From positions 1,240,001-1,304,000 of the forward strand of contig CANLUT010000001.1 of NCBI GenBank assembly GCA_947494335.1: a DNA stretch of 64,000 bases, in the 5' to 3' direction. Within the stretch, counting starts at the first letter, position 1; every line of letters begins with the position of its first letter. This document shows, one piece after another, positions 25,078-34,632 of the stretch. The notes under the pieces were generated by a model. It made no database searches and had not been told where the DNA came from. It saw only the letters and a program-made list of their open reading frames with translations. The stretch is from Oligoflexales bacterium. Lineage in GTDB: Bacteria > Bdellovibrionota_B > Oligoflexia > Oligoflexales > RGVZ01. The position numbers were made by a program, and so were the translations under genes.

Positions 25078-27834
25078 TCAGGCTAGCTGCAAATGGCTAT
25101 CCAGGTCATTGAGCACCGCAGCGCAAAGAGCGCGCATTTCACCCATGTTTCGCATCTCTAAAATTGTGCCTCTGTGAGCTGCCCTGTTTCTAACATCCTG
25201 CAAATCATTCATAGCTCGTGCAATTCTTGCAATGGAATCGCTATGTGGTTTGCTGATTGGAAAAAGAGGTTCCATAAGCTGTCCTCTAAACTTAAATGAT
25301 CTCCCGAAAATCAGAAGCAAGAGCGCCCATGCACGGAGACCGTCGACAACTTTGTACTGGTCTTTCATGATCATCCCTGTCATCACGGATCGACAAACTA
25401 AAGCCAGTTTATGCGCAGGGAACGAGTCGCGCGAAAAATAAAGACTACAGTCAAGATCGGTCACTAAATCGGGACCGAATCCCGAGTCCTCATCAAGCTC
25501 GAGGCGGACAACGCGTGACTGCATCTTCTGTAAAAAGTCAGCGCCCTGCCCTAAGAACATTTGTGAACCAATTTTCTCCTGCAACAGAAGGTCAATTGAT
25601 TTGACGTACTGAACCAATACGGTGCTCTTATCAACTCTCGCGTCAAACAGCTCCGGATGCCGCCATGTCACCTCACCGCTGCGCAATACAGACTTGATGA
25701 CTTCCGAATATCGACCATACCCTTTTAGGTCGCGTATCAAAGTCTCATCAATCGCATGATTTTCGGGAATCTGTATACCACCTTTGCGCGAGCTGATTCC
25801 TGTGCCTACACCCGTCACAACAAACACCATCAGATTATCACGTAAATTAATTGCCGACTGCAGGACCTCCGGATGCTTCATTGCCCCTGGTTTATCTGCA
25901 ATAAGCTTATCCACCAAGGCCGTCACCGCTTCGTATGAATCACCCAGCCTTGGCGTCAGGCTACGGAACACTTTCCGACAGAAAGCTTCATCTGAAATCC
26001 TGCCGCTGATATCTTTGAATAAACGGATATGCTCGTCGAGTCCACCGCTGGTCGTTATCGTGTCCAAAGCTCGACCAGATATGCTGGCATTCGGATGATC
26101 CAGTAATCCAAACAATTGATTCCACACATCCTGAGTGGCATGAGTTTTAGCGGCAACAATAGCCAGAATGCGAGTCTGGAAGTCCTGCTCCGAAATTGAT
26201 TGCGATATGAACGCTCGCCATTCCGGAACTGTCGAACCACAGAGAATCTTCAACAGCGCTGGTTTTAGCTCTATCTTCATGTCGTCTGGTAACTGATTAA
26301 GACAGGATGCATCGCTAACAACGTCACACTTAGCCAAGGCCCGAATAGCACTGGCGACTTCAAGACGATGCTCGGGTAGCGTGATGATCTGTCGCAAACG
26401 TTTACAGATGATTTTCGTCCCTTCATCTGAATTGCAAAGAGCCAAAGCCGCATAAGCAGCGTCCGTGACTGCACTTGGCGCCTTCAAACACTCACGTAAA
26501 AAATTAGCAGCATCAGGACCCAGGTAGCGAATTTGGCCCAAAGCACGCACCATCCGAGCTTTAACAGGCTCATGGCTCTCAGCCTCGATCAGCCGTACCA
26601 GTCGCTTGCCATATGACGTGCGAACGTCAGGTGCCATTGGCTGAATGGCAATGAAACTGACACCCTGCATCAGTGATTGCGCCACTAGAGCATTTACAGC
26701 TGCAAAGCGAATGTCATTAGTAACACCTTTATCCGCCAGCATTGGGAATAAAATCTCATCTGCCTTTTCTAAACGCACACAGCTCAAAACACGAACCAGA
26801 AATTGTGCGCCTTGTGCGGAAACGGTTTTAACAAACTCATCACGAGGATGACTCATTGAATATTCTCGAAGAACACCTGCAAATATTTCTAGGGGAATAT
26901 TTGCAAAGTGCTTGGCAAGAAACGCAATGTCGTCTTGAAAAGCTTCCTTTCTGAAACAAACGAGACGTTCCATCGCATAAAATGCAGGTGTTGCATCCGT
27001 AGCGAGAACCTGAATCGCCTCTTTGCGGGAATCCTCGGAGAATGAAGAAAGAATCTGCCACGCCTGACGCATCGCATGTGGACTAGCCGCATTGAGTGCT
27101 GCACCTACGGCGTCTTCAATCGTGAATCCTAGTCGCAATCTGATGTGTTCGATAGCCGACAGCTTGAGTTGGTGTGCAAACGCTCTATAACGTGTATCAA
27201 GTCTTTCAAGTGCACTGAGAGTATCGGCGTTTCCCAATCGACCCAAGGCCATCACCGCGGTATTGAACATCGGTCCGGATGGCTCTGTAAACGCGGTTTC
27301 TGTGATCATCTTAAGGCAGCGTCGATACCCTCGAAGACCTGCAGCGATCACAGCACTTTGAATGACAGAAACCGGAATGTTCTGGCGCTTACCGGTGAGA
27401 AAACTTGCCACTTCTGCTTCGCATGGAAAAAAATTCATATTACCAAGGGCTGCCAACGCTTCACGCAAAAGTGGATGGTCAGGTGTTCTGATGATGGCGC
27501 ACAAAAACTCGCCTGCAACCGGGTCATCAGACTGGCCCATTGCGAGAACAGCTTCGGCAGCCATCGCAAAATCATCGATAGCCATCGCTGTCTGGCATAA
27601 AAACTCGGTTGCGCGATCGTGACGGACTTTTCCGAGGGCCTGAATGATCGAAATCTTCGTTGTTCGCCACATTGTCCGATCAAATGTTTCAATCAGGATT
27701 CTAGCCGCGTTCATACCTCCACGGTCGGCGAGATCAAAAATAGCAACCCTACGGCGTTCCTCTTCATCGCAAGACTCCAGAATGTTCAGGAGCTTCAACG
27801 TTTCTTGGTCGAGTTGATATCGCTTGATCGCCAT
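25078..27834 (-). CDS. HEAT-repeat protein with HEPN-like C-terminal domain
   Basis: The protein has 918 residues with no signal peptide or membrane segment, so it is cytoplasmic. Residues about 1-620 are tandem helical hairpins of HEAT type (for example ATEFLCQTAM, EAVLAMGQSDDPVAGEFL, TDAAYAALALCNSDEG), making a long solenoid for protein or nucleic-acid contacts. After a linker, the last 200 residues form an all-helical domain ending in VRNRAAHRG. Arg882 and His887 match the RxxxxH (R-N-x3-H) signature of HEPN domains, many of which are RNases in toxin-antitoxin and abortive-infection systems. It stands alone: no antitoxin or nucleotidyltransferase partner is visible. The HEPN call is inferred from the motif and helical context, not an alignment. 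Confidence 0.7.
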   Translation of the reverse strand: MAIKRYQLDQETLKLLNILESCDEEERRRVAIFDLADRGGMNAARILIETFDRTMWRTTKISIIQALGKVRHDRATEFLCQTAMAIDDFAMAAEAVLAMGQSDDPVAGEFLCAIIRTPDHPLLREALAALGNMNFFPCEAEVASFLTGKRQNIPVSVIQSAVIAAGLRGYRRCLKMITETAFTEPSGPMFNTAVMALGRLGNADTLSALERLDTRYRAFAHQLKLSAIEHIRLRLGFTIEDAVGAALNAASPHAMRQAWQILSSFSEDSRKEAIQVLATDATPAFYAMERLVCFRKEAFQDDIAFLAKHFANIPLEIFAGVLREYSMSHPRDEFVKTVSAQGAQFLVRVLSCVRLEKADEILFPMLADKGVTNDIRFAAVNALVAQSLMQGVSFIAIQPMAPDVRTSYGKRLVRLIEAESHEPVKARMVRALGQIRYLGPDAANFLRECLKAPSAVTDAAYAALALCNSDEGTKIICKRLRQIITLPEHRLEVASAIRALAKCDVVSDASCLNQLPDDMKIELKPALLKILCGSTVPEWRAFISQSISEQDFQTRILAIVAAKTHATQDVWNQLFGLLDHPNASISGRALDTITTSGGLDEHIRLFKDISGRISDEAFCRKVFRSLTPRLGDSYEAVTALVDKLIADKPGAMKHPEVLQSAINLRDNLMVFVVTGVGTGISSRKGGIQIPENHAIDETLIRDLKGYGRYSEVIKSVLRSGEVTWRHPELFDARVDKSTVLVQYVKSIDLLLQEKIGSQMFLGQGADFLQKMQSRVVRLELDEDSGFGPDLVTDLDCSLYFSRDSFPAHKLALVCRSVMTGMIMKDQYKVVDGLRAWALLLLIFGRSFKFRGQLMEPLFPISKPHSDSIARIARAMNDLQDVRNRAAHRGTILEMRNMGEMRALCAAVLNDLDSHLQLA

Positions 27835-28118
27835 GGGAGCCTGTGATGGTTGGGGTGTGTGGTCCTAATATCCTATCATGACAGGCAAATTCTGGTGAAA
27901 GCTCGACGGTTATGGTTAGTTTCACTGACCTCAGCTAGAGGGAACAATCAGCAAAACATCCGAACGGCTAGAGATTTGATTTACAAATGCTGCACGAGGG
28001 GGCATGCCAAGCCTCGAATATGACGATTTTTTTTCGGTGGTTTGTAACGTCCTTCGAAATAATTCAAGAATTTGCTCAAAAACTCCGATACCCGAGTACT
28101 TATGTGGAGAACGAGTCC
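27835..28118. other. Divergent spacer between HEAT-HEPN and CAP lipoprotein genes
   Basis: This 283 bp spacer must hold two divergent promoters. No convincing -35/-10 pair or small gene could be fixed by eye. An open frame from 27987 runs into the CAP lipoprotein but lacks a ribosome-binding site. Confidence 0.4.
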
Positions 28119-29819
28119 ATGCACAACGATTCATTGAGACTGATCGTAGGTTTACTCATTGGTCTGAGCATCTCCGGATGCCGCGAGCCTGGACCAAACT
28201 CATCGCTCAGAACTCTCGATAACATCGCTACTGCAAGGCCACAATTTGAGGCCTGCACTGGCTCCGGCGACGTGCATCGCAAAGTCGACCCGACAATACC
28301 ATCCCATCTGCGCCTAGCACTTGCAGCCGTTCCCATACAGATTCAAAACGCCTTTTTCGATGACCTTGGAGGAAAAATCCGCGTCGTTGATGATCCATCA
28401 CTCAAGGACTGTGGCCCTTTAGGCGCGCGCACTGACGATCGACTTTCATGTTGGCGCAGACTACCGAACCAAACATCATCAATCGAAATCATCGTCAAAA
28501 AAAGCAACGCAACCATAGAACAATATGCTCTGGTCCGCACATTTGGTTTTGTTTATGGAGATATCCTCATTCATCGAGTGATGCCTGCTAGTCTCAATGC
28601 TCCTGTGCTTATCAGCGAACGTCCACAGGGCCATTTAAAGGACTATAAGGCACATTTAGCCTCAGTGTTTTTAGGTGACCTCATAGCGACGGCTAGTGGT
28701 CAGCAGGAGAAAGAAGCGATTGAAACGCTTGCTGAGCTCGGGATTCCTAAATCCGTAGCATCTGAGCCAAACTTTGAAAAACGCTGGCTGGAGTTTTCAA
28801 GGTTACCTGTATCAACTCAAGACAGCTTTTCATCCAGAGTCTTTGCCGAGGCATTTCATAGTCAGTTCTGTTCTGAAAAATCTGCGGAGCGAGCCTGCAA
28901 ACTCTTTGGACAAACCATGCGCGCGTTTGCTCCTTTTGCAGAAGATGTAACCTCCAAGTCTTGGATGCAAAAACATGCCACCTGCGCTGTCAACAGTACA
29001 AGTCTTGCTGCGCCGACGGCATCAGCGTCTTCCAGTCGCAAAGAATGGTTTGCCAGCCATAGAGGCACTATAAACGAAAGGCAAAACCGAGGACTTGAAA
29101 ATGGAACTCTCGTGAATGCAAAAATTGCCGAATACGCACTGAGTGCAACGAATCAAGCAAGACAAGGGACCCAAACATCAGCATTTAATTTATCTGGCGA
29201 CCTTCTCTCTATGCTCCAAAATCTTTTATCTGGCGGACTGTCTCTAGGGGGCGGTGGCGGTGGTCTCGGAGGAGTTTTGAATCAAATCCTCGGCGGCATC
29301 GGTGGCGGCGGCGGCGGACTTGGAGGTCTATCGGGTCTTCTATCAAACTTGGGTCTTGGTGGACCCATGGGAAACAACCTTGGCGGTGGTGCTGGAGGGG
29401 GAGAGCCGATCAATAACACGCCTCCTCAAACGACACCGATCGACGCTGGCGGAAATAATGCGCCTGGGCCCTCAGGAGGCTCTGGAAGTGGGATCGCATC
29501 CGCAGAGGAAAAGGCCGGCATGGACGCCACAAATCGCTATCGCCAAAGCCAGGGCAAAGAACCGCTACAGATTGACGACCAGATGATCGCCGACTGCCGC
29601 AAGCAAGCACAGGCACAGGTAGCACAAGGACTGCAGCACTGGCTGGTTCCCGCGGGCATCGCTCGGGGAGAGAACATCGCGTATGGGTCCAAGTCGGGGG
29701 AATACACCGTGATGCAGCAATGGGTAAAATCACCAGGCCACCACGCAAACATCATGGGAAATTATCGCTATATCGGCATTGGAAACGTAGGAAATCAGTG
29801 GTGTCAACGCTTTCGTTAA
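28119..29819 (+). CDS. CAP (SCP/PR-1) domain lipoprotein with shared N-terminal domain
   Basis: I chose the ATG at 28119 because GGAGA precedes it and a signal peptide with lipobox ISGC follows at once; the product has 566 residues. Residues about 20-260 form an unnamed domain shared with the lipoprotein at 60791-63232 (compare SLRTLDNIA with RLKSLENFA, and LVRTFGFVYGDIL with VVRTMGYMLADAL). Residues about 365-450 form a glycine-rich linker with runs of GGGGG. The C-terminal 115 residues are a CAP domain: NRYRQSQG, LQHWLVPAG, GENIAYGS and SPGHHANIMG carry the conserved His/Glu cleft residues. CAP proteins are secreted, with roles ranging from lipid binding to proteolysis; the substrate is unknown. 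Patatin follows 90 bp downstream. Confidence 0.85.
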   Translation: MHNDSLRLIVGLLIGLSISGCREPGPNSSLRTLDNIATARPQFEACTGSGDVHRKVDPTIPSHLRLALAAVPIQIQNAFFDDLGGKIRVVDDPSLKDCGPLGARTDDRLSCWRRLPNQTSSIEIIVKKSNATIEQYALVRTFGFVYGDILIHRVMPASLNAPVLISERPQGHLKDYKAHLASVFLGDLIATASGQQEKEAIETLAELGIPKSVASEPNFEKRWLEFSRLPVSTQDSFSSRVFAEAFHSQFCSEKSAERACKLFGQTMRAFAPFAEDVTSKSWMQKHATCAVNSTSLAAPTASASSSRKEWFASHRGTINERQNRGLENGTLVNAKIAEYALSATNQARQGTQTSAFNLSGDLLSMLQNLLSGGLSLGGGGGGLGGVLNQILGGIGGGGGGLGGLSGLLSNLGLGGPMGNNLGGGAGGGEPINNTPPQTTPIDAGGNNAPGPSGGSGSGIASAEEKAGMDATNRYRQSQGKEPLQIDDQMIADCRKQAQAQVAQGLQHWLVPAGIARGENIAYGSKSGEYTVMQQWVKSPGHHANIMGNYRYIGIGNVGNQWCQRFR

Positions 29820-29909
29820 TATCCGTAGCCTGCAACTAACCCGCAAATAAATTATTTTTAGTTTCTAGTAAAACAGAGTATCACTCACCTCGTCGTGAGG
29901 AGACTCATC

Positions 29910-31043
29910 ATGCCAAGCACATCATCCAGTCCTACATCAGCCATCGGACTGGTTTTGTCAGGTGGCGGTGCGCGCGGAGCTTACCAGGCGGGAGTTCTAA
30001 AGGCTGTCGGTGAAATCTGTCAAATCAGAAACATTAGCTGGCCATTTACAGTGATGACTGGACTCAGCGCAGGCGCAATCAACATCACGTATCTTGCTAG
30101 CAGTCGAACAGACCTCTATAAAACTACAAATTTACTTGCAGAAATATGGTCTGCCATCTGCTCTAGTGATGTATTTCGAACTGATCCAGCATCGTTATCC
30201 GCAATAGGTTCACGATGGATTGCATCGATGATGAGCGGCGGGTGGACGCTTTCAAGTAAGCCACAATCTTTGGTTGATACTTCACCGTTGCGCAAGCTCA
30301 TTACACGCTATTTGGACACAAGTGGCATTACAGAAAACATTAAAAAAGGTAAGTTTCGCGCGGTTTCCGTTTCTGCGACCGACTATGCAACATCACGCGG
30401 GGTTTCTTTTGTTCAATCTGGTCATGATCAAACATCTTGGAACAAACCTCGAAACTACTCTGTAGCAAGCTCCTTAGGACCAGACCATGTTCTGGCGTCT
30501 TCCGCAATCCCAGTGTTATTTCCGGCGGTAAAAATCCACGGTAAATTTTATGGCGATGGTTGCCTACGTAATCTCAATCCACTCAGTCCAGCGATCCGGC
30601 TGGGAGCACAAAAACTCTTCATTATTGGTGTTAGACAAGCGCCGAGTGAACATGATGGGCTCGCGAAAGATGGTGCTACAGCCGGCCGCATTCTCAGCGT
30701 TCTGTTAAATGCTGTTTTGATGGACGGCCTTGAGTCAGACGTGGATCATCTCCAAACTATTAATCAAATCGTTGGGAGTAGCGACCAAAAGCAAGGGCAA
30801 CCAAGATTTATCCCCACTTTTGTAATGACCCCATCGAAGAACATCGCCGATCTTGCAGTCACGTTTAGCGACTCGATTTCGCCGTTTATTCATTTTCTGA
30901 CTAGAGGACTCGGCCCATTCGAACAAACCGCTGAAATGATCAGTTACTTGCTGTTCGAGCCGCTATTCTGTTCAGCCCTGATTCAGCTTGGACATCAGGA
31001 CGCCATGATCCGTGCCCGGGAGATTGCCGACTTTTTGACCTGA
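29910..31043 (+). CDS. Patatin-like phospholipase
   Basis: I chose the ATG at 29910 because AGGAG lies about seven bases upstream; a GTG at 29895 is also open. The product has 377 residues. The patatin fold is shown by the oxyanion loop LSGGGARGAYQAG, the nucleophile elbow GLSAG (catalytic Ser), and YGDGCLRN, where the Asp completes the Ser-Asp dyad (DG-C in place of the usual DG-G or DG-A). There is no signal peptide, so it may act on the inner leaflet or be secreted by another route. It would hydrolyse phospholipid acyl chains. Neighbours do not include CD-NTase genes, so a CBASS effector role is unsupported. Confidence 0.9.
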   Translation: MPSTSSSPTSAIGLVLSGGGARGAYQAGVLKAVGEICQIRNISWPFTVMTGLSAGAINITYLASSRTDLYKTTNLLAEIWSAICSSDVFRTDPASLSAIGSRWIASMMSGGWTLSSKPQSLVDTSPLRKLITRYLDTSGITENIKKGKFRAVSVSATDYATSRGVSFVQSGHDQTSWNKPRNYSVASSLGPDHVLASSAIPVLFPAVKIHGKFYGDGCLRNLNPLSPAIRLGAQKLFIIGVRQAPSEHDGLAKDGATAGRILSVLLNAVLMDGLESDVDHLQTINQIVGSSDQKQGQPRFIPTFVMTPSKNIADLAVTFSDSISPFIHFLTRGLGPFEQTAEMISYLLFEPLFCSALIQLGHQDAMIRAREIADFLT

Positions 31044-31050
31044 GTACCGC

Positions 31051-32361
31051 TTAACTGCGCTGATTTTTACGGTCAGCTGTCAATGGGCTAAGATCTAGTG
31101 GCGCCACAAGCAACGCGCCCACCGCAAAAAACAGTACCAACAAAAGTATGCTGCCGCGTCCACTTCCAGTACCCTGGGCCATCAGACCAAAGATAAGCGG
31201 GCCTAAGACTCCAGCAAACTTGGAACTAACGCTGAAGAATGAGAAAAACTCTGCCGAACGTCCCTTTGGAATCATACCGGAAAAAATTGAGCGGCTCAGT
31301 GCCTGAGATCCCCCTTGAACGAAGGCAATCATGATTGCCAGCCCCCAAAAATGAGCTGCTGATGTCATAAAAAACGCAAGCACAGAGATTAGACTGTAGA
31401 TCGCTAGTGATATTAAAAGGCCCGTTTTTGCCGAAAACCTTGATACGATAGGACTATAGAGAAACGTAAAAGGCAAACCCAGTAGCTGCGTTGCCAGCAT
31501 TGCGGCAATTAAACTTGATTGATCAATACCGATCTCACGACCATACGTGGTCGCCATTTTGATGATGGTACCAATCCCATCAGAATAAACCCAAAAAGCG
31601 ATTAGAAATAACAATACACGCCTATATGACCGGATTTCACGAAACGTGATCCTCAAGCTTTTAAATGCCGCACTGAAAGCTTCCGACCAGGTTTTAGATG
31701 CTGCATCTCCCACACTTGGCTCATCCACCCAAATGAGTAATGGCATCGTAAATACAAACCACCACACTCCTACACTGACAAATGAAGCCCTGACTGCGTC
31801 GCCTTTTCCGGCAAAGCCCCAAAACTCAGGATTCGAGATCCATGCGAGATTTAAAGCAAGCAGGATCCCACCTCCCAAGTAACCAAGGGCATAACCCGCA
31901 AGCGACACATGATCGGACTGATCGTGATGAGTAATGTGCGGCAGTAAGCTGTCATAAAAAATCAATGCGCCTGAAAATCCAATGTTACCAAAAATATAGG
32001 CCGTCATAGCCAAAGGCCAATCACCTTCACCCACAAACCACAGTGCCGCACTCGATACACAGCCCAAAACTGTGAAGGCAAGGATAAAAAATTTCTTCTT
32101 TCCGAATGAGTCTGCAGCCGCTCCCAATAACGGAGACATTAAAGCTACAAACAGAAGTGAGATCCCAGCGCCGTATCCCCAATAGGCCGTGCGAATATTT
32201 TCAGGAAGGTGCTTGGCCGCGACGTCAAAGAAATAAATCGGCAGCAGTACTGCCATGATTGTTGTTGCAAAACCTGAGTTTCCAAAATCATAGAGGGCCC
32301 AAGACCAATGCTTTCTGTCACCTAAGCCAATGCGTCTCAATAATCCGGAAATTCCACTCAT
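31051..32361 (-). CDS. MFS transporter, UMF1/Atg22-like family
   Basis: The 436-residue product has about twelve predicted membrane helices. The N-terminus WSWALYDFGNSGFATTIMAVLLPIYF is characteristic of the UMF1 (Atg22-like) branch of the major facilitator superfamily. A further family-like segment is QALSRSIFSGMIPKGRSAEFF. Characterised relatives include fungal vacuolar amino-acid effluxers; the bacterial substrate is unknown. GGGAGGG precedes the start. The stop is 7 bp from the convergent patatin stop. Confidence 0.88.
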   Translation of the reverse strand: MSGISGLLRRIGLGDRKHWSWALYDFGNSGFATTIMAVLLPIYFFDVAAKHLPENIRTAYWGYGAGISLLFVALMSPLLGAAADSFGKKKFFILAFTVLGCVSSAALWFVGEGDWPLAMTAYIFGNIGFSGALIFYDSLLPHITHHDQSDHVSLAGYALGYLGGGILLALNLAWISNPEFWGFAGKGDAVRASFVSVGVWWFVFTMPLLIWVDEPSVGDAASKTWSEAFSAAFKSLRITFREIRSYRRVLLFLIAFWVYSDGIGTIIKMATTYGREIGIDQSSLIAAMLATQLLGLPFTFLYSPIVSRFSAKTGLLISLAIYSLISVLAFFMTSAAHFWGLAIMIAFVQGGSQALSRSIFSGMIPKGRSAEFFSFFSVSSKFAGVLGPLIFGLMAQGTGSGRGSILLLVLFFAVGALLVAPLDLSPLTADRKNQRS

Positions 32362-32593
32362 TCATCCCTCCCTGAGCGCCGAAACAAAGCTACAAGCCAT
32401 TCGTCGTCGCAAGCATAGAATCTTCATACGACCGTTTAACCCATAAACAGTGTCCAAAGTGGCAACAGGCGAACCGCTATGGAGCACCTCTATTATACTG
32501 TAATGACAGGATAAAAATAAGCTGTCCGATTGGCAAATTTCTTGCTGCACCAAAAGGGTTACCGCCAAAAAAACCGGTCCGATCAGGTGCAGC

Positions 32594-33649
32594 ATGAATA
32601 GCCTTGGAATCTTTAGTCAGATCCAATACGCCCTTCCGGCAGTCCTAGCTCTCCTTTGGGCAACAGCGTGTGGCAGTCAAGGCACGATCCCTGACTCCGT
32701 GCGCGCACGCAAGCCTGCACAATCCCAAAATGATGGTCCACGTACTGGATCAAGCAACTCCCAAGCAGGCGAGACGCAGACGACCAGTGCGGATCCTACG
32801 ATCAAGCGCTTCGCTTATGATGCAAATCAATTACGATCTACGACGCAAAGAGTGAGTGGAATTGACTTTGATTACGCGTTCGGTATTGCCTCGATTCATC
32901 CAACCAGTCCAAACATACGAGTTAAACTAACAAACCCTGAACTCACAAAACTTGGATCTAATTTAGGCGTTGTGATTGGTGGTTACCCCATGAGCGAGTC
33001 CTCTAGTTTCATTTCATCTAATACGGCTGTTTCTCTGGATAACAATGGGCTCGCCACGATTAAAGGTGAAAACTTTAAGCCTGCTACAGTCTATAAATTG
33101 CGCATGCACTTTTTTGATTTGACCGTAATGGACCAGACTCAAAATCAACCGAGATATCTGGGTGCGTCGACGCAGTCATACCAAATGGTCACAGACGGCG
33201 AAAATGATCCCTTAGCTTCGTCAAGAGCGCGAATGGTCATGCGCGGTTTTGGTGAAGTCCATGACTGGTCTCTTGGCCGTTATGATCGCCAGAAGGGCTA
33301 TACGCAGCATTCCGGGGGTGGTTGGTGTCATATCTTTTACAATTGGGTTATCAAAAACGATTTAAAAACGAGGTCTGGTAGTCAGAATACCCACTACGAC
33401 TCCAACTATTGGAGCAGCTTAAAAGCGAGAATTTCAGGAAATGAGCTGCTAAGCCTCAGCCAAAAAGAAATGATTCACGGTGACTATTTCCATGTCGGCA
33501 GTCACGCGGCTATGATTATTGCCTACGACAAATCAAGGAGCGAATTTGTAACTCTCGAGGGGAATTTTAACAATAGTGTTCAGATGTATAGGCGCCGTGC
33601 AAACGACATGTCATGGGTCGGTCATATTACAAAGGATATGCTGCGGTGA
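32594..33649 (+). CDS. Lipoprotein with NlpC/CHAP-like cysteine peptidase C-terminus
   Basis: The 351-residue product starts with AGGTG five bases upstream. The signal peptide has lipobox-like ATAC (Cys about 26), followed by a low-complexity linker. A beta-rich middle domain (about 70-210) precedes a papain-like C-terminus: WCHIFYNWV gives the candidate catalytic Cys, VGSHAAMIIAYD the His, and FVTLEGNFNN the polar third residue. That order and spacing match NlpC/P60 and CHAP domains, which cleave peptidoglycan peptides or amide bonds. Named-family assignment is uncertain. It converges with the next lipoprotein gene, 42 bp away. Confidence 0.7.
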   Translation: MNSLGIFSQIQYALPAVLALLWATACGSQGTIPDSVRARKPAQSQNDGPRTGSSNSQAGETQTTSADPTIKRFAYDANQLRSTTQRVSGIDFDYAFGIASIHPTSPNIRVKLTNPELTKLGSNLGVVIGGYPMSESSSFISSNTAVSLDNNGLATIKGENFKPATVYKLRMHFFDLTVMDQTQNQPRYLGASTQSYQMVTDGENDPLASSRARMVMRGFGEVHDWSLGRYDRQKGYTQHSGGGWCHIFYNWVIKNDLKTRSGSQNTHYDSNYWSSLKARISGNELLSLSQKEMIHGDYFHVGSHAAMIIAYDKSRSEFVTLEGNFNNSVQMYRRRANDMSWVGHITKDMLR

Positions 33650-33691
33650 TCCATTCGCGTATATGACCGCACATCAATCAATTGACATGTA

Positions 33692-34408
33692 CTAGTTCTT
33701 AATCAGCTTGAGCGAATGCTTACAACCTTCTTGAAGAGACTTGTAAGTTCCTGACACGGTAAACCACATCGACCAATAAGTGTGCTTATTAAAGGACTCG
33801 ACGTAGAGTTCGTTAGTTCCCGCCTTCAGATGCTGACCTAGATCAAAATTGAACTTACTTACCCTAGGGCCAGGTCCACCAGCTGTACAGTCTTTTTTCT
33901 CATTCCGATTACAGCCAATCACTTTACCATTCAGTTTCGTACATGGATTCCAATCATCTACCCCGTACTGGGTAATCTTAACATCTATTTCTGTTGCATC
34001 ACCAGGAAGGACAATCGCGTCGGGGATCGTCATCGTTTCGAGTTTGCATCGCCAGTTTGATCCCATCAGTTTCGCGCTGACACCAACATTCGTTGGCGGG
34101 ATGGTACAAACTCCATCTGTTGAGGGAGCTATCGTTGGTGTGCTCGACGGACCGATCGATATATTGACTTTGGCTTTGCCTGCGTCATTGGTCAAAGTTC
34201 CATTTGGATCTGAGCCTTTGGTCTCACCTGTGGTCTCCGGCAAACTTTCTACAGGTTCTCCGAGCTCGAGACCTTTTTTGCAGCCCTCGTCTCCGGGTTT
34301 GCAGTCTTGTTTCTTGAAGGCACGCTGGTTGCCGGAAAAATCACCGTCGGCGCAAGCGGCGACCATCAAAACCATAACCAACGAATTGAATTTGATTGAA
34401 CGCATCAT
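33692..34408 (-). CDS. Lipoprotein of unknown function
   Basis: The 238-residue product has GGAGGG before tandem ATGs. The signal peptide has lipobox VAAC. The mature N-terminus ADGDFSG resembles that of the lipoprotein at 49302-50033 (ANSEFSG). A Pro/Thr/Ser linker (35-95) leads to a C-terminal beta domain with four to six Cys, likely disulfide-bonded, and a strand pattern FNFDLGQHLKAGTNELYVESF that resembles carbohydrate-binding or jelly-roll modules. No family was recognised with confidence. Confidence 0.6.
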   Translation of the reverse strand: MMRSIKFNSLVMVLMVAACADGDFSGNQRAFKKQDCKPGDEGCKKGLELGEPVESLPETTGETKGSDPNGTLTNDAGKAKVNISIGPSSTPTIAPSTDGVCTIPPTNVGVSAKLMGSNWRCKLETMTIPDAIVLPGDATEIDVKITQYGVDDWNPCTKLNGKVIGCNRNEKKDCTAGGPGPRVSKFNFDLGQHLKAGTNELYVESFNKHTYWSMWFTVSGTYKSLQEGCKHSLKLIKN

Positions 34409-34590
34409 AGGACCCTCCGAGCCTGTCCCAAAGGAGAGCGGAAGAAAGAAGAGGAACCTTGAGGAAAACGTATATTATTCAATAAAATTAGATCTTTAAA
34501 GATGCGTCTTGGCATCCTGTCGAAACCATAAATATTCAAATCCGCCATGTGTCGCGAGGGGGTGGTTTTTACCCAATGTAACAGCCACGA

Positions 34591-34596
34591 TATAAT
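34591..34596 (+). promoter_or_regulatory. Candidate -10 box for the M48-type lipoprotein gene
   Basis: A perfect TATAAT lies 42 bp upstream of the M48 lipoprotein start. The -35 region 17 bases further upstream (TTTACC) is weak. Judged by eye only. Confidence 0.35.
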
Positions 34597-34632
34597 CATA
34601 AATATAATAACAATGCGTTAAGGAGCTCCCAG

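Noticed and set aside
29895-31043. CBASS-type defence locus around the patatin gene
   Set aside because: No CD-NTase, no cyclic-nucleotide sensor and no ubiquitin-like cofactors lie nearby; the class III cyclase at 23250 is a separate membrane protein on the other strand.
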